64,000 nt of DNA, from assembly GCF_014117325.1 (NCBI RefSeq), contig NZ_CP059732.1:5407001-5471000 (forward strand), given 5' to 3'. The notes under the pieces are model-generated. The model saw only the letters and a list, made by a program, of their open reading frames with translations, did no database searches and had not been told where the DNA came from. The DNA is from Spirosoma foliorum. GTDB taxonomy: Bacteria > Bacteroidota > Bacteroidia > Cytophagales > Spirosomataceae. The stretch's first letter is position 1. The number at the start of each line of letters is the position of its first letter. Shown one piece after another: positions 33,575 to 41,776 of this stretch. Position numbers and translations under genes: made by a program.

Positions 33575-34282
33575 ATGAAAAATGTTATCTGTGCCCTATT
33601 GGTGGCACTCGTATGTACCGTGAACAACAGTCAGGCGCAGGATTGCCTGGGCATGACGTTCAAGACCGGGATGAACTTCGAATTGAGTCATTTTAACGCC
33701 AAAGAAAAGCCAATCGGGAAAGTGCTTTATCAGGTCAAAGATGTCCATAAAGAAGGGAGTTCGACGGTGATGGACATTACGGCGCAGTTTGAAGATGAGA
33801 AAGGCAAACAACGTCCACCCTACATTATTCACTATACCTGCACCGGCGACGAACTGGTGGCCGACATGGCGGGGATGATGCAGGCCATGCAAAATGGTGG
33901 CATGAAAGACATGGAGCTGAAACTGAAAACCAATAAGCTTGTTTACCCCGGCAAACTCAGTGTTGGGCAGAAACTAAGTGATGGACAAATGGAGGCTGAA
34001 ATGAGCAGCGGTGGTGGCGGTCCAATGGCAAACATGAGCATGACGATGGCGAATCGGCAAGTAGAAAGTAAAGAGCCGATTACAACGCCTGCCGGAACAT
34101 TCGACACCTACAAAATTACGTCTGACGTCAATTTTGAGAATAAAGTGATGGGTATTCCCATTCGAAATACGATGCGTATAGTCACTTATCGAACTGAAAA
34201 ACAATTGTTTGACGTAAAATCAGAGTCCTATAACAAGAATGGTAAGCTAATGGGCTACTCGCTATTAACGAAGACAAATTGA
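33575..34282 (+). CDS. Exported TapB/DUF3108-like protein
   Basis: A 235-residue protein with a signal peptide ending SQAQD near residue 22. The mature part is beta-rich: FKTGMNFELSHFNAKEKPIG, YQVKDVHKEG, then a Gly/Met-rich loop at about 110-155 with many methionines (MAGMMQAMQNGGMKDMELK and PMANMSMTMAN regions), then TTPAGTFDTYKIT and YRTEKQLFDVKSESYNKNGK. This resembles the TapB/DUF3108-like exported family of unknown function. The Met-rich loop could be simple flexibility or metal contact. The gene is flanked by two copies of one palindrome, and its TGA overlaps the second. Confidence 0.75.
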   Translation: MKNVICALLVALVCTVNNSQAQDCLGMTFKTGMNFELSHFNAKEKPIGKVLYQVKDVHKEGSSTVMDITAQFEDEKGKQRPPYIIHYTCTGDELVADMAGMMQAMQNGGMKDMELKLKTNKLVYPGKLSVGQKLSDGQMEAEMSSGGGGPMANMSMTMANRQVESKEPITTPAGTFDTYKITSDVNFENKVMGIPIRNTMRIVTYRTEKQLFDVKSESYNKNGKLMGYSLLTKTN

Positions 34283-34351
34283 TGTATGATATAGGGTGTA
34301 TGATGTATTCATTCTAGAAAACTATACATCATATATCCTACATCATACATC
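34281..34351. repeat. 71-bp palindromic element (ATGTATGATATAGG type), copy 2
   Basis: Same family as 33420-33490, same orientation, with a different loop. Its first two bases are the last two of the TGA stop codon (34280-34282) of the TapB-like gene. Confidence 0.85.
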
Positions 34352-34356
34352 TTTAC

Positions 34357-34369
34357 GCAACTTTGTTGC
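34357..34369 (+). promoter_or_regulatory. GCAACTTTGTTGC palindrome, possible Zur-like operator
   Basis: A perfect 5-3-5 inverted repeat, 59 bases upstream of the MerC-like gene. GCAAC/GTTGC palindromes of this look are associated with zinc regulation in some bacteria, and MerC-like genes in Bacteroidota are often zinc-linked; both points are recalled, not tested. A -7-like TATTTTTG follows at 34412-34419. Confidence 0.35.
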
Positions 34370-34428
34370 AAAAAAGTGGGTTAACCTAAAGAATCATTGC
34401 CGAAGGCATTGTATTTTTGTGCTTGCTC

Positions 34429-34809
34429 ATGAAAACAGATAGTCTCTCCCGTAAAGCGGATTATATTGGTATCACTGGCTCAGTGTTGTGCATTATTCAC
34501 TGTCTTGTTACACCTGTATTGTTGCTAACGACTTCTTTCCTTCAAGACACGACTCTTCGTGTTGGTTTCCTAAGCCTGGATTACGTATTTATAGGAGTCA
34601 ATATCGTAGCCGTTTATTTCGCTACCCGACATTACGCCCCTCGAGCCATTAAAGTAGCCCTTTGGGGCTTTCTGAGTCTGTTCAGCATCGCACTATTGCT
34701 GGAAGAAACGGCACCTGCTTTTGAATACCTCGCCTATGCATCTTCGGCGGGTTTGGTTATCACGCATATGCTGAACATCCGGCAACACCGGGTGAGTCAC
34801 GCACATTAG
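34429..34809 (+). CDS. MerC-like membrane protein
   Basis: A 126-residue protein with four membrane helices. GITGSVLCIIHCLVTPVLLL at about residues 16-35 holds the cysteine pair and histidine typical of the MerC family first helix. The C-terminus is His-rich (IRQHRVSHAH). MerC carries mercury in Proteobacteria, while chromosomal bacteroidotal homologues are more likely involved in metal, possibly zinc, balance; there is no mer operon here. The frame opens at a GTG at 34417, but the ATG at 34429 is preferred. Confidence 0.82.
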   Translation: MKTDSLSRKADYIGITGSVLCIIHCLVTPVLLLTTSFLQDTTLRVGFLSLDYVFIGVNIVAVYFATRHYAPRAIKVALWGFLSLFSIALLLEETAPAFEYLAYASSAGLVITHMLNIRQHRVSHAH

Positions 34810-34810
34810 T

Positions 34811-34918
34811 CTGAACCGGGATTTTTATGATTCTATTGATTAGTATGATTCTGAAAACCGTTTCTGATGCTAACAAAATCATAGTCGGTCAATCAAATCA
34901 GCTAAATCCCGGTTTCAG
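34811..34918. repeat. CCGGGATTT-type palindromic element overlapping a stop codon
   Basis: Outer arms CTGAACCGGGATTT (34811-34824) and its complement with one extra base (34904-34918). The interior holds further imperfect AT-rich repeats (ATGATTCT). The minus-strand TGA stop of the cytochrome c peroxidase-like gene (34915-34917) is inside the right arm. It separates two convergent genes. Confidence 0.8.
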
Positions 34919-36021
34919 TTCGCGCTAAACGCCCGGTTCGTCATAAACGTATTGTCCGTCAGGGTGAGCAAAAAGGCGATGATCTGCGTCTTTTCCGTAT
35001 CGGTCAGGGCGATACCGAGCTTCCCATTGGTTTTCAGGGCTGGATCGAGCGTAGGGCTATCCGTAACACCCGTTCGGTAATGCTCAACTACCTGATCTAA
35101 AGAACTAAATCGCCCGTCGTGCATGTACGGAAACGTTTTCTCCACATTCCGCAAACTTGGCACTCGGAATTTTAGCCGGTCGGCTTCGTTTAGGGTTATG
35201 GTGTAACGGCCCTGATCGTTGATACCACTAACCGGAAGGCCGTTGTTCCGATAACTCTTATCCGTAAATAAATCGGTAGCATGGCAGGTGGCACACTTCT
35301 GTTGGAACAACGCGAGGCCCGCCAGTTCATCCGTTGTGAGCGTTCCCCCGCTCTCCTTTCTGACGTATTTATCGTAACGCGAATCGGCGGATACAAGCGT
35401 TAATAAAAACTGCGAAATGGCTTTCAGGAAACGGGCCGTCGTGACGGTATCGGAGCCAAAAGCAGCTTTGAACAGGGGCGGATACTTAGGATTTTTCTGA
35501 ACCCGATTGAGTGCTTCCGAAAATTTCAAATCCATTTCAACCGCGTTCTGAATTGGCGAAATGGGCAACTCATCCAAGCTAGTAACACCTCCATCCCAGA
35601 AAAACTCACGATCCCAGGCCAGGTTCTGCAAACCCGGCACATTGCGCGTCCCGAATTTATTATCAATTCCATGACTCAATGGATGGTCGGAGTGGCCAAA
35701 CCCGGCAAACTGCTGGTGACAGAATCCACAGCTCAGACTCGTATCGCGCGAAAGCATGGGGTCGTAAAATAATGTTTTCCCTAAAGACACCCCTTCCACC
35801 GTCAACGGGTTCGTTGTCAGGTCGTAAAGTTTAGTTGGGAAGTTAGCTGGCTCTCGGAGTGTAACGGGCGTTGTCTGGTAATCAATACCACCGCCGGGAT
35901 CGGGGGGGACGGGATTGGGGTCTGACGTTTTCTGGCTTTGGCAGGCAAGTACCAATGCAAACAGAAGCGCACTGAAAAACAGTCCGATACGCTTTGTCGA
36001 TATGGTTTTCAGAAAAATCAT
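34915..36021 (-). CDS. MbnH/MauG-like di-heme cytochrome c peroxidase-family lipoprotein
   Basis: A 368-residue lipoprotein (lipobox VLAC, Cys27) with two c-type heme sites, CGFCH at 98-102 and CATCH at 243-247, in the bacterial cytochrome c peroxidase/MauG fold. Its ATG overlaps the stop codon of the MbnP-like gene by four bases (ATGA), so the two are translationally coupled. In the characterised MbnP/MbnH pair, the di-heme enzyme oxidises a tryptophan of MbnP to kynurenine. The same modification here is an inference from context. The stop codon lies within a palindromic element. Confidence 0.9.
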   Translation of the reverse strand: MIFLKTISTKRIGLFFSALLFALVLACQSQKTSDPNPVPPDPGGGIDYQTTPVTLREPANFPTKLYDLTTNPLTVEGVSLGKTLFYDPMLSRDTSLSCGFCHQQFAGFGHSDHPLSHGIDNKFGTRNVPGLQNLAWDREFFWDGGVTSLDELPISPIQNAVEMDLKFSEALNRVQKNPKYPPLFKAAFGSDTVTTARFLKAISQFLLTLVSADSRYDKYVRKESGGTLTTDELAGLALFQQKCATCHATDLFTDKSYRNNGLPVSGINDQGRYTITLNEADRLKFRVPSLRNVEKTFPYMHDGRFSSLDQVVEHYRTGVTDSPTLDPALKTNGKLGIALTDTEKTQIIAFLLTLTDNTFMTNRAFSAN

Positions 36022-36833
36022 TGATTGGCCTGAACGCCCACCAGACTGAACATCTGTGCGTAATTGTTAGAAATATTGGTCGAATATGGGTCAAACATCA
36101 CGGACGAATATTGAGCTATGCTAAGCTTGGTTGGTCCATCGAATATCTTCATCACATCGGTTTTGAGTTGTATCGACGGCACAGCGCCTGCCTGTACAGC
36201 AGCGACGCTACTCGAAAATGGAATCGTTATCGTCCGTAAGTTATTAATGGTTTTCTTTCCATCATAACCTCCCCCAAAACCACCAACGTGGTAAAAGAAA
36301 GCATTATTTTGAAGAGCAGGTGCCACTGGAGACGTTCCTTCCAGCTTCAGGAAAATATACCCCGAGTTCCACTCCCAATACATGCCGTCGTTCAGCGCTG
36401 GATCGAGTACGCCCGTTCGTTTGGTGATGTCGGCTAGACTGCGCAGGCTATCAACCCCAACCGTAAACGTAAGGCCCGTATAGTTGCCAGCCGGTAGGTT
36501 GTTCAAGGTAATCGTCTGAGAAGCGGGTTTATCCTCCTGAATCAGAAAATAACTGCTGTCCTGAGGAACGACATAATCGCTGCCATCCTGTTTCCGAAGG
36601 CGAATGTTACTAATGAAATAGTTGAATTTGGTAACGGTAAAGGTTTCGCCGGAAGAGTTCTGGTAGGAACCTGTACCTAGTTTCAGGTCCGATGTGCTGA
36701 CGACATTATCGAAGGCAATTCGCAGTTTTCCAGACGAAGTCGTCAATGGATTTGTGTCATTTGAGTCACAGGCAAGAACAAGGCCACCAATAGCCAGTAT
36801 GGCCAATAGTCCAGCGGCAGTAGTAGTTTTCAT
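36018..36833 (-). CDS. MbnP-family copper-binding lipoprotein
   Basis: A 271-residue protein with lipobox LVLAC in the first 25 residues. The body resembles the MbnP family: LRIAFDNVVSTSDLKLGTGS, FTVTKFNYFISNIRL, NLPAGNYTGLTFTVGVDS, and the hallmark GMYWEWNSGYIFLKLEG near the middle, which carries two tryptophans. MbnP proteins bind copper in the periplasm or at the outer membrane. The long open frame runs 34 codons further upstream, but the ATG at 36833 gives the signal peptide. It is the first gene of a two-gene operon with the di-heme enzyme. Confidence 0.88.
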   Translation of the reverse strand: MKTTTAAGLLAILAIGGLVLACDSNDTNPLTTSSGKLRIAFDNVVSTSDLKLGTGSYQNSSGETFTVTKFNYFISNIRLRKQDGSDYVVPQDSSYFLIQEDKPASQTITLNNLPAGNYTGLTFTVGVDSLRSLADITKRTGVLDPALNDGMYWEWNSGYIFLKLEGTSPVAPALQNNAFFYHVGGFGGGYDGKKTINNLRTITIPFSSSVAAVQAGAVPSIQLKTDVMKIFDGPTKLSIAQYSSVMFDPYSTNISNNYAQMFSLVGVQANQ

Positions 36834-36881
36834 AGCGTACAGTATATCACAACAACAGAAGGAGTATGTTCGTAGGTAACG

Positions 36882-36910
36882 AAAAAAGAGCCTAAAATCA
36901 TTTAGGCTCT
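36882..36910 (-). terminator. Intrinsic terminator on the minus strand
   Basis: AGAGCCTAAA (36887-36896) pairs with TTTAGGCTCT (36901-36910), and on the minus strand the stem runs into a T6 tract. It ends the transcript of the isomerase/epimerase gene before the MbnP operon. Confidence 0.85.
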
Positions 36911-36975
36911 GGATTAAATCTGTGTTAGGAAGCAATTAATTAGGCTTCTGTTGATTCTTTGGATGCAGAATCAAA

Positions 36976-37011
36976 GACATATGCCATATCTCAAAAGATA
37001 TGGCATATGTC
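36976..37011. repeat. Perfect 16-bp inverted repeat
   Basis: Arms 36976-36991 and 36996-37011 (GACATATGCCATATCT and complement), loop CAAA. It lies 17 bases after the stop codon of the isomerase/epimerase gene, upstream of the terminator, and may protect the mRNA end. Confidence 0.85.
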
Positions 37012-37027
37012 GATTAACCAAGTAACC

Positions 37028-37873
37028 CTACAAACTCTTTAAATACGCCAGACTCTTGGGCACTTGTTGCTCAACAGCCATGCTTTCGTCTTCGATGTAA
37101 AAATGATCGATGGACGTTTTACGGGCGGCTTTCAAAACGGCTGGCCAGTCGATTTGCCCGGTTCCTAAAACCACCGATTGTGAATTGGCCATGCCTCCTT
37201 TATCGCTATGAGGAACGCCTTTTTCCACATCTTTCAGGTGAATAAGCCGGAAGCGTTTAGGGTATTTCGTCAACAGTGCGGCAGGGTCTTGTCCGGGTAG
37301 ATATGTCCAGGTTACGTCCATTTCGTAGCCAACGTACTCCGGGTTGGTTTCCTTCACCAGATAATCGAACAGGGTGCCATTTTCATAGGGCTGAAACTCG
37401 AAGCCGTGGTTGTGGTAACAGAACATCATGCCTTTCGCGTGCGCCAGTTTTCCAAAGCGATTGAACACCTCGGCCGCCTTCTGCATCATCTCCAGCGTGG
37501 CCGCTGTCTTGTGCGGGATCGAACCGATACGAATGTATTTAACGCCCAGAGCTTGTGCATTTTGCAGAATCGAATCGGGCTTCAGATCAATAGCATCGTA
37601 GCTCACGCCGTAGCTGCTGCACTTCAGTCCACGCTGATCGAGCAGGGCGCGTAATTCGGGAGCCGTTTTCCCGAACAGGCCCGAAAACTCAATGTCGGTG
37701 ATCCCCCAGGCTTTGATCTTATCGAGCGTGCCGGGAACGTCTTTACTGAAACTATCGCGCATCGTGTAGGAAACGATACCGGGTGTTTTGGGAAGCAGTT
37801 TACCAAACGGTTGCGCCTGTACGGCCGAAACGCTGGCCCACAAGGCTAAGCTTACTAAAGTTGTACGTATCAT
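37028..37873 (-). CDS. Exported sugar phosphate isomerase/epimerase-like TIM barrel
   Basis: A 281-residue protein with a Sec signal peptide (to SAVQAQ, residue 21). The AP-endonuclease-2-type barrel has SYTMRDSF, ITDIEFSGLFG, MMFCYHNHGFEF, VGYEMDVTWTYLPG, FRLIHLKDVEKG and HFYIEDES as likely metal- and substrate-binding strands. Its leader is Sec-type, unlike the Tat-type homologue at 8005-8886. It probably reshapes a sugar in the periplasm. The next gene upstream on the same strand is a GH127 arabinofuranosidase, so both may serve the same glycan. Confidence 0.87.
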   Translation of the reverse strand: MIRTTLVSLALWASVSAVQAQPFGKLLPKTPGIVSYTMRDSFSKDVPGTLDKIKAWGITDIEFSGLFGKTAPELRALLDQRGLKCSSYGVSYDAIDLKPDSILQNAQALGVKYIRIGSIPHKTAATLEMMQKAAEVFNRFGKLAHAKGMMFCYHNHGFEFQPYENGTLFDYLVKETNPEYVGYEMDVTWTYLPGQDPAALLTKYPKRFRLIHLKDVEKGVPHSDKGGMANSQSVVLGTGQIDWPAVLKAARKTSIDHFYIEDESMAVEQQVPKSLAYLKSL

Positions 37874-37900
37874 GTTAGGAATGAATTAATTGAATAGGGA

Positions 37901-37992
37901 ATAGAACGCCGATTTTTACGATAAATATGATTAACAATGATTTTATCGAAATCTTAGTCAAATCATATCTATCATAAAAATCAGCGTTCTAT
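37901..37992 (-). repeat. 32-bp inverted repeat between GH127 and isomerase genes
   Basis: Arms 37901-37932 and 37961-37992 match at 29 of 32 positions. All three mismatches become G-U pairs in RNA made from the minus strand, the strand of both flanking genes, and would be C-A or A-C in plus-strand RNA. This points to a function as a transcript hairpin. Confidence 0.8.
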
Positions 37993-38007
37993 CACGTCAA
38001 AAATAGA

Positions 38008-40041
38008 TCATTTTACCACGGGAAACGCCACAACGCGCAACTTGGTAAAGCCGTAAGGAATGAACGTTAAGGTTTCTACTTTGTCGGCAACCTCGCCCTG
38101 ATAAATGCCCTCACGGGTGGTAACCGGCTGACGGGCTACACCTTCCACCAATTTCCAGTTCGGAATCTGACGGCCTGTTGTTTTAATTTCAATGGGGGCA
38201 CTCGCTTCGTTCCAGACAAAATTAGCAGGCATCGCCCTGATCGTGACCGTCGTGTTTTTTTCTGGATTTTCGATGATTGCTTTAGGCAACCCATAGTTCC
38301 AGGCCGTCTTTGGCTGGTATTCGAAATAGGTGCCTTCCGTTTTTTCGGTCTTTTCGTCAACCGTCGATTCTACTTTTAAGGCATAGACCAGCGGGCCACG
38401 TTCGATGGTACGCGAATTTTTCGCCCAGTTGCTGGTTCGAACAGGCATGGGTAATTTCAAGGTTACCTTGTCGCCATTTTTCCAGGCTCTCGATAAACTG
38501 ATTACCTGACCTCCCTTATCGGAACGAAGCTTTTGCCCGTTTACAAAAAACGTCGCTTCGATGCACCAGCCCGGAATGCGTAAGGCAAAGGGGAAGGTCG
38601 TCGGTTTTGGCAGGTTGATCGTAAACGCAATCTGATCATCGAACGGATAATCAGTCGCTTCTAGAATCGTCACCTCTGTTCCATTGGCAACTTTGGCTTT
38701 GAGCATATTCGGTGCATATTCCAGCGCGGCTACGCCACCCGATCCGGTAGCATACCAGAGGTGCGATGCAAATTTGGTCCAGCCCTGATGCATGTTGGCC
38801 GTGCAGCAGGTGTAGCCCGCATACGGTCCAAACACGTTGTTCATACCCCGCCCGAACGGCAACGAGAAATCGAACACACCCCGCGAGACCTGCACCTGGT
38901 TGGCAATCTGGAAATACTGCCGCGACCGATAATCATCGGTGGTTTGCGTAGGCAACGCATTGAAGGTCATCCGTTCCAACGCATCCATGTACGAAGGGTC
39001 ACCGGTAATGCCAATGATTTCTTCCAGCGAGAACATCGTTTCGACAATGGCGCACAGTTCAACGCCCTGCGTCGGTTCGTTGCCATGCAGGTCTTCATCA
39101 CCCGAAAACATGCCGTGTGGCAAGCCGTGAAGCGTCATCAGATCACCGAAGCCCGTTTTCACTGCATTCAAGTATTTGACGTCTTTTTTCGCTCGGTAAT
39201 ATTCGGCGGGGAGTTTCAAACCCATCCCTACATTAACAGCATGGCGATTCATCCATTTCGCCCCGGTTTGGTTCACAGCCGCATCAATAGCCCAGTTGCG
39301 TCCGCCCAGTAGGTCAGTCCAGTTGGTGGTTTGTTTGTAGAGCAGGTCAGCCAAATCGAGCAGGAATTTATCGCCCGTATGATCGTAGAGCCAGTACACG
39401 CTCATGATATTGTCGCCACCACGCGATTCTGACCACTCGGTCCATTTCGCCAGCGGGCAGGTTTTCAGATTCGCATATTGGTACTTGAAATACTTCGTCA
39501 TGAACGGAATCACGCGCGGGTCGTTGGTTGCTGTATAATACTGTTGCAGCACTTTGAGCATCACCATACGAGGCCACCAATCGGCCCCATCGGCACAGGA
39601 TTCCATCGGTTTACCTTCCAGTTCTTTCTTGGTCAACGGGCCGAAAAACCCATTGGGACGCTGATGATCCAGATTCCAGTTTACGTATTTCAGCACTTTG
39701 TCTTTCAGTGTTTTATCATCCAACTGATACGCCAAGGGCAAAGCACCATCGAGCCAGTAAGGCGTTTCTTCCCAGGCATCGCCTTTGCCCCCAAGCCAGC
39801 CGTTATCGTGTTGAACTTTAGCATGATACTCGTCTAAATGGCCTGTCGCACCGTTTTTCATGATAACCAACTGCTGTTGCAACCAACCTTCGGGCTTGAT
39901 AGCGCCCAGGGGTAATTCGATGTATTTCTGGGGCGCCAGCGGTGCCCGACTCGTTACATAGAGTGGTTTCTGCTGGGCGTGCGATAACACTGTCGTCAGC
40001 AGGGCAATCCCGGTTAAATGGACTACGAATGAAGTTTTCAT
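38008..40041 (-). CDS. GH127 beta-L-arabinofuranosidase
   Basis: A 677-residue exported enzyme (signal to SHAQ, residue 22) with an alpha/alpha barrel followed by beta domains. The zinc-cysteine active site known from HypBA1 is complete: Glu328 and Cys330 in GVELCAIVE, and Cys412-Cys413 in YTCCTANMHQGW, one of which is the catalytic nucleophile. The family removes beta-L-arabinofuranose from plant glycans such as hydroxyproline-linked arabinan or pectic side chains. Length is normal. It lies upstream of an exported isomerase/epimerase gene and may share its transcript through a hairpin-containing spacer. Confidence 0.93.
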   Translation of the reverse strand: MKTSFVVHLTGIALLTTVLSHAQQKPLYVTSRAPLAPQKYIELPLGAIKPEGWLQQQLVIMKNGATGHLDEYHAKVQHDNGWLGGKGDAWEETPYWLDGALPLAYQLDDKTLKDKVLKYVNWNLDHQRPNGFFGPLTKKELEGKPMESCADGADWWPRMVMLKVLQQYYTATNDPRVIPFMTKYFKYQYANLKTCPLAKWTEWSESRGGDNIMSVYWLYDHTGDKFLLDLADLLYKQTTNWTDLLGGRNWAIDAAVNQTGAKWMNRHAVNVGMGLKLPAEYYRAKKDVKYLNAVKTGFGDLMTLHGLPHGMFSGDEDLHGNEPTQGVELCAIVETMFSLEEIIGITGDPSYMDALERMTFNALPTQTTDDYRSRQYFQIANQVQVSRGVFDFSLPFGRGMNNVFGPYAGYTCCTANMHQGWTKFASHLWYATGSGGVAALEYAPNMLKAKVANGTEVTILEATDYPFDDQIAFTINLPKPTTFPFALRIPGWCIEATFFVNGQKLRSDKGGQVISLSRAWKNGDKVTLKLPMPVRTSNWAKNSRTIERGPLVYALKVESTVDEKTEKTEGTYFEYQPKTAWNYGLPKAIIENPEKNTTVTIRAMPANFVWNEASAPIEIKTTGRQIPNWKLVEGVARQPVTTREGIYQGEVADKVETLTFIPYGFTKLRVVAFPVVK

Positions 40042-40241
40042 GAAGTAAATCGGCGTTGTGCCAGAAAACTAAAGACGCTTACGAGCCAATTTACCCTATT
40101 TGGTCGGCGAAAAAGTAGCGTGATGGAGTCAACAGTCAAGCCTATAGACCGCCGTAAAAGGGCGGTAAGTCTTTTTCAACTTATCTTGTAACCAGCTTTA
40201 CATTGGCTATCTTGAGAATGTTATCAAGCCCCTACCCGATC

Positions 40242-41096
40242 ATGGTCTTCTTCCGTGAATATACTCCCCATCCGGCCTTGCAGACATTCGTGCGCCATTA
40301 CTGGATTATTCATGTCCAACTCGACCCCAAAATTCCAAGAGAGCAATTACCTCAAAAACCCTATCCGCCCAGCACAGAACAATGCCTGTACTTTTATCCT
40401 TACAACTTGCCCCACAGCGTTAAAGTAGGTAATCAGGCTCCCGAAAGTGCTACCGCTGGTATTGTAGTAGGGCAACCTCTTACGCGCATGAACATCACGC
40501 TTAACCCCAATTACCTGATGCTAAAAGTAAGTTTTCAGCCGGGGGCGTTGTTCCGATTGTTAGGAGTACCTATGAATTTGCTAGTCGATGACCATGCCGA
40601 TCTGGAAGCGATTACGGGCAATCTCGTAAACGAAGTATATGAGCGTCTTCCGGAAGCAGCTGGTTACGAAGCCATGATTCGACTTGTTGAAGATTTCCTA
40701 TTACGAAAAGCTGCTCATTGTCAGGCGGCTGTACTACCAATCGATATTGTTGCTCAACGTATGCTTGATCCGAAAGCCTACCACCAACTCGATCAGTTAG
40801 CCAACGATGCCTGCCTGAGTATACGCCAGTTTGAACGCAAGTTTCGTGAACGGGTGGGTGTTAGCCCTAAGCTATTCACTCGAATTGCCCGATTCAGACA
40901 GGCTTATAAACTCCGCGAAATCGACCCCAATCGCTCCTGGCTCGACATTGCTTATGCCTGTCAGTATTATGATCCGAATCACTTAGTCAAAGATTTTCAG
41001 CAGTTTGCAGGTACTAGCCCTAACCAGCTATTTACCGAAGAGTTAGCCCATCGGGAGTTGAGGAACGCCTTTATCAGCCGGTCAGGCCGATCCTGA
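40242..41096 (+). CDS. AraC-family transcriptional regulator
   Basis: A 284-residue protein. The N-terminal 150 residues resemble a DUF6597-type sensor domain (FFREYTPHPALQTFVRHYW; later VVGQPLTRMNI and LKVSFQPGALFRLLG). The C-terminal 100 residues are an AraC helix-turn-helix pair: LDQLANDACLSIRQFERKF and IAYACQYYDPNHLVKDFQQF. Start candidates are a TTG at 40203 and ATGs at 40218 and 40242; the last gives the family-like MVFFREY start. It is divergent from the GH127 gene, which it may control, but the intergenic spacer shows no obvious operator. Confidence 0.87.
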   Translation: MVFFREYTPHPALQTFVRHYWIIHVQLDPKIPREQLPQKPYPPSTEQCLYFYPYNLPHSVKVGNQAPESATAGIVVGQPLTRMNITLNPNYLMLKVSFQPGALFRLLGVPMNLLVDDHADLEAITGNLVNEVYERLPEAAGYEAMIRLVEDFLLRKAAHCQAAVLPIDIVAQRMLDPKAYHQLDQLANDACLSIRQFERKFRERVGVSPKLFTRIARFRQAYKLREIDPNRSWLDIAYACQYYDPNHLVKDFQQFAGTSPNQLFTEELAHRELRNAFISRSGRS

Positions 41097-41162
41097 AGTT
41101 GTCGTTTTTTTACTATGCTCCTGATCTTCTGTTGACTCAGTTTTGCGGTAAATTACACAACT

Positions 41163-41776
41163 ATGGAAAACACAAGTCGTTATCTGCATAGGGCAGCAAT
41201 AGGCTATTTCATTGCCAGCATAGGCTTACTATCCTTCGGATTCCCATTTTGGTTTTTAAATGCCATCGACAAGATGCCTAAAGGCCGCTTTTTCCCCCTT
41301 TCTTTTATCTGGTCGATGACGTGTCAGGCATTTGGCTCACCAACTGGCCTCAGTTAATAGGAAGCTTAGGGTTACTTATTGGGGGCATCTCACTTTGGCA
41401 AGCAGGCGAACCAATCGGTTTTGGAAAAAAGAGGGGCTTGCTAGTTGTACCGATAGCTGGCGCTATCAGTTATTTACTAAGCATATGGGTGGTTTTGCCT
41501 TTTGCCCCGTTAGGAGCCGTTCTGAATGGATTAGGGATGATCATAGTAGGTATTGCCAGCCTTAAATCGAAAATTTGGACAGACTGGAAACGGTATACTC
41601 CGCTCCTGGTAGGGCTTTTCCCCTTTGTATTTATGTTTCCGCTCCGATTTTTAACCGGAGCACGACCTCCCGCTATGATTGGCCTCTGGGGATTTGCGTG
41701 GTTAGCGTTGGCGGTGGCAGTCTGGCAACGATCAGCAGAGATAAAAAATGTATCGAAACTGGCGTCGCACAGGTAA
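41163..41776 (+). pseudogene. Multi-pass membrane protein, frameshifted
   Basis: The first frame (41163-41357) encodes an initiator Met, one membrane helix and a stop. The second frame, entered near 41301-41306, continues with DDVSGIWLTNWPQLIGSLGL and four or five further helices to 41776. The join reads smoothly if one T is added in the TTTT run of TCTTTTATC, next to T5 and C5 runs. So one protein of about 203 residues has a one-base deletion, or a sequencing error is present. A programmed shift is possible but no signal is visible. The family is not recognised. Confidence 0.7.

Noticed and set aside
38761..39312. Open frame of 183 codons antisense to the GH127 gene
   Set aside because: It covers the catalytic cysteine region of an intact enzyme on the other strand and shows no domain of its own.
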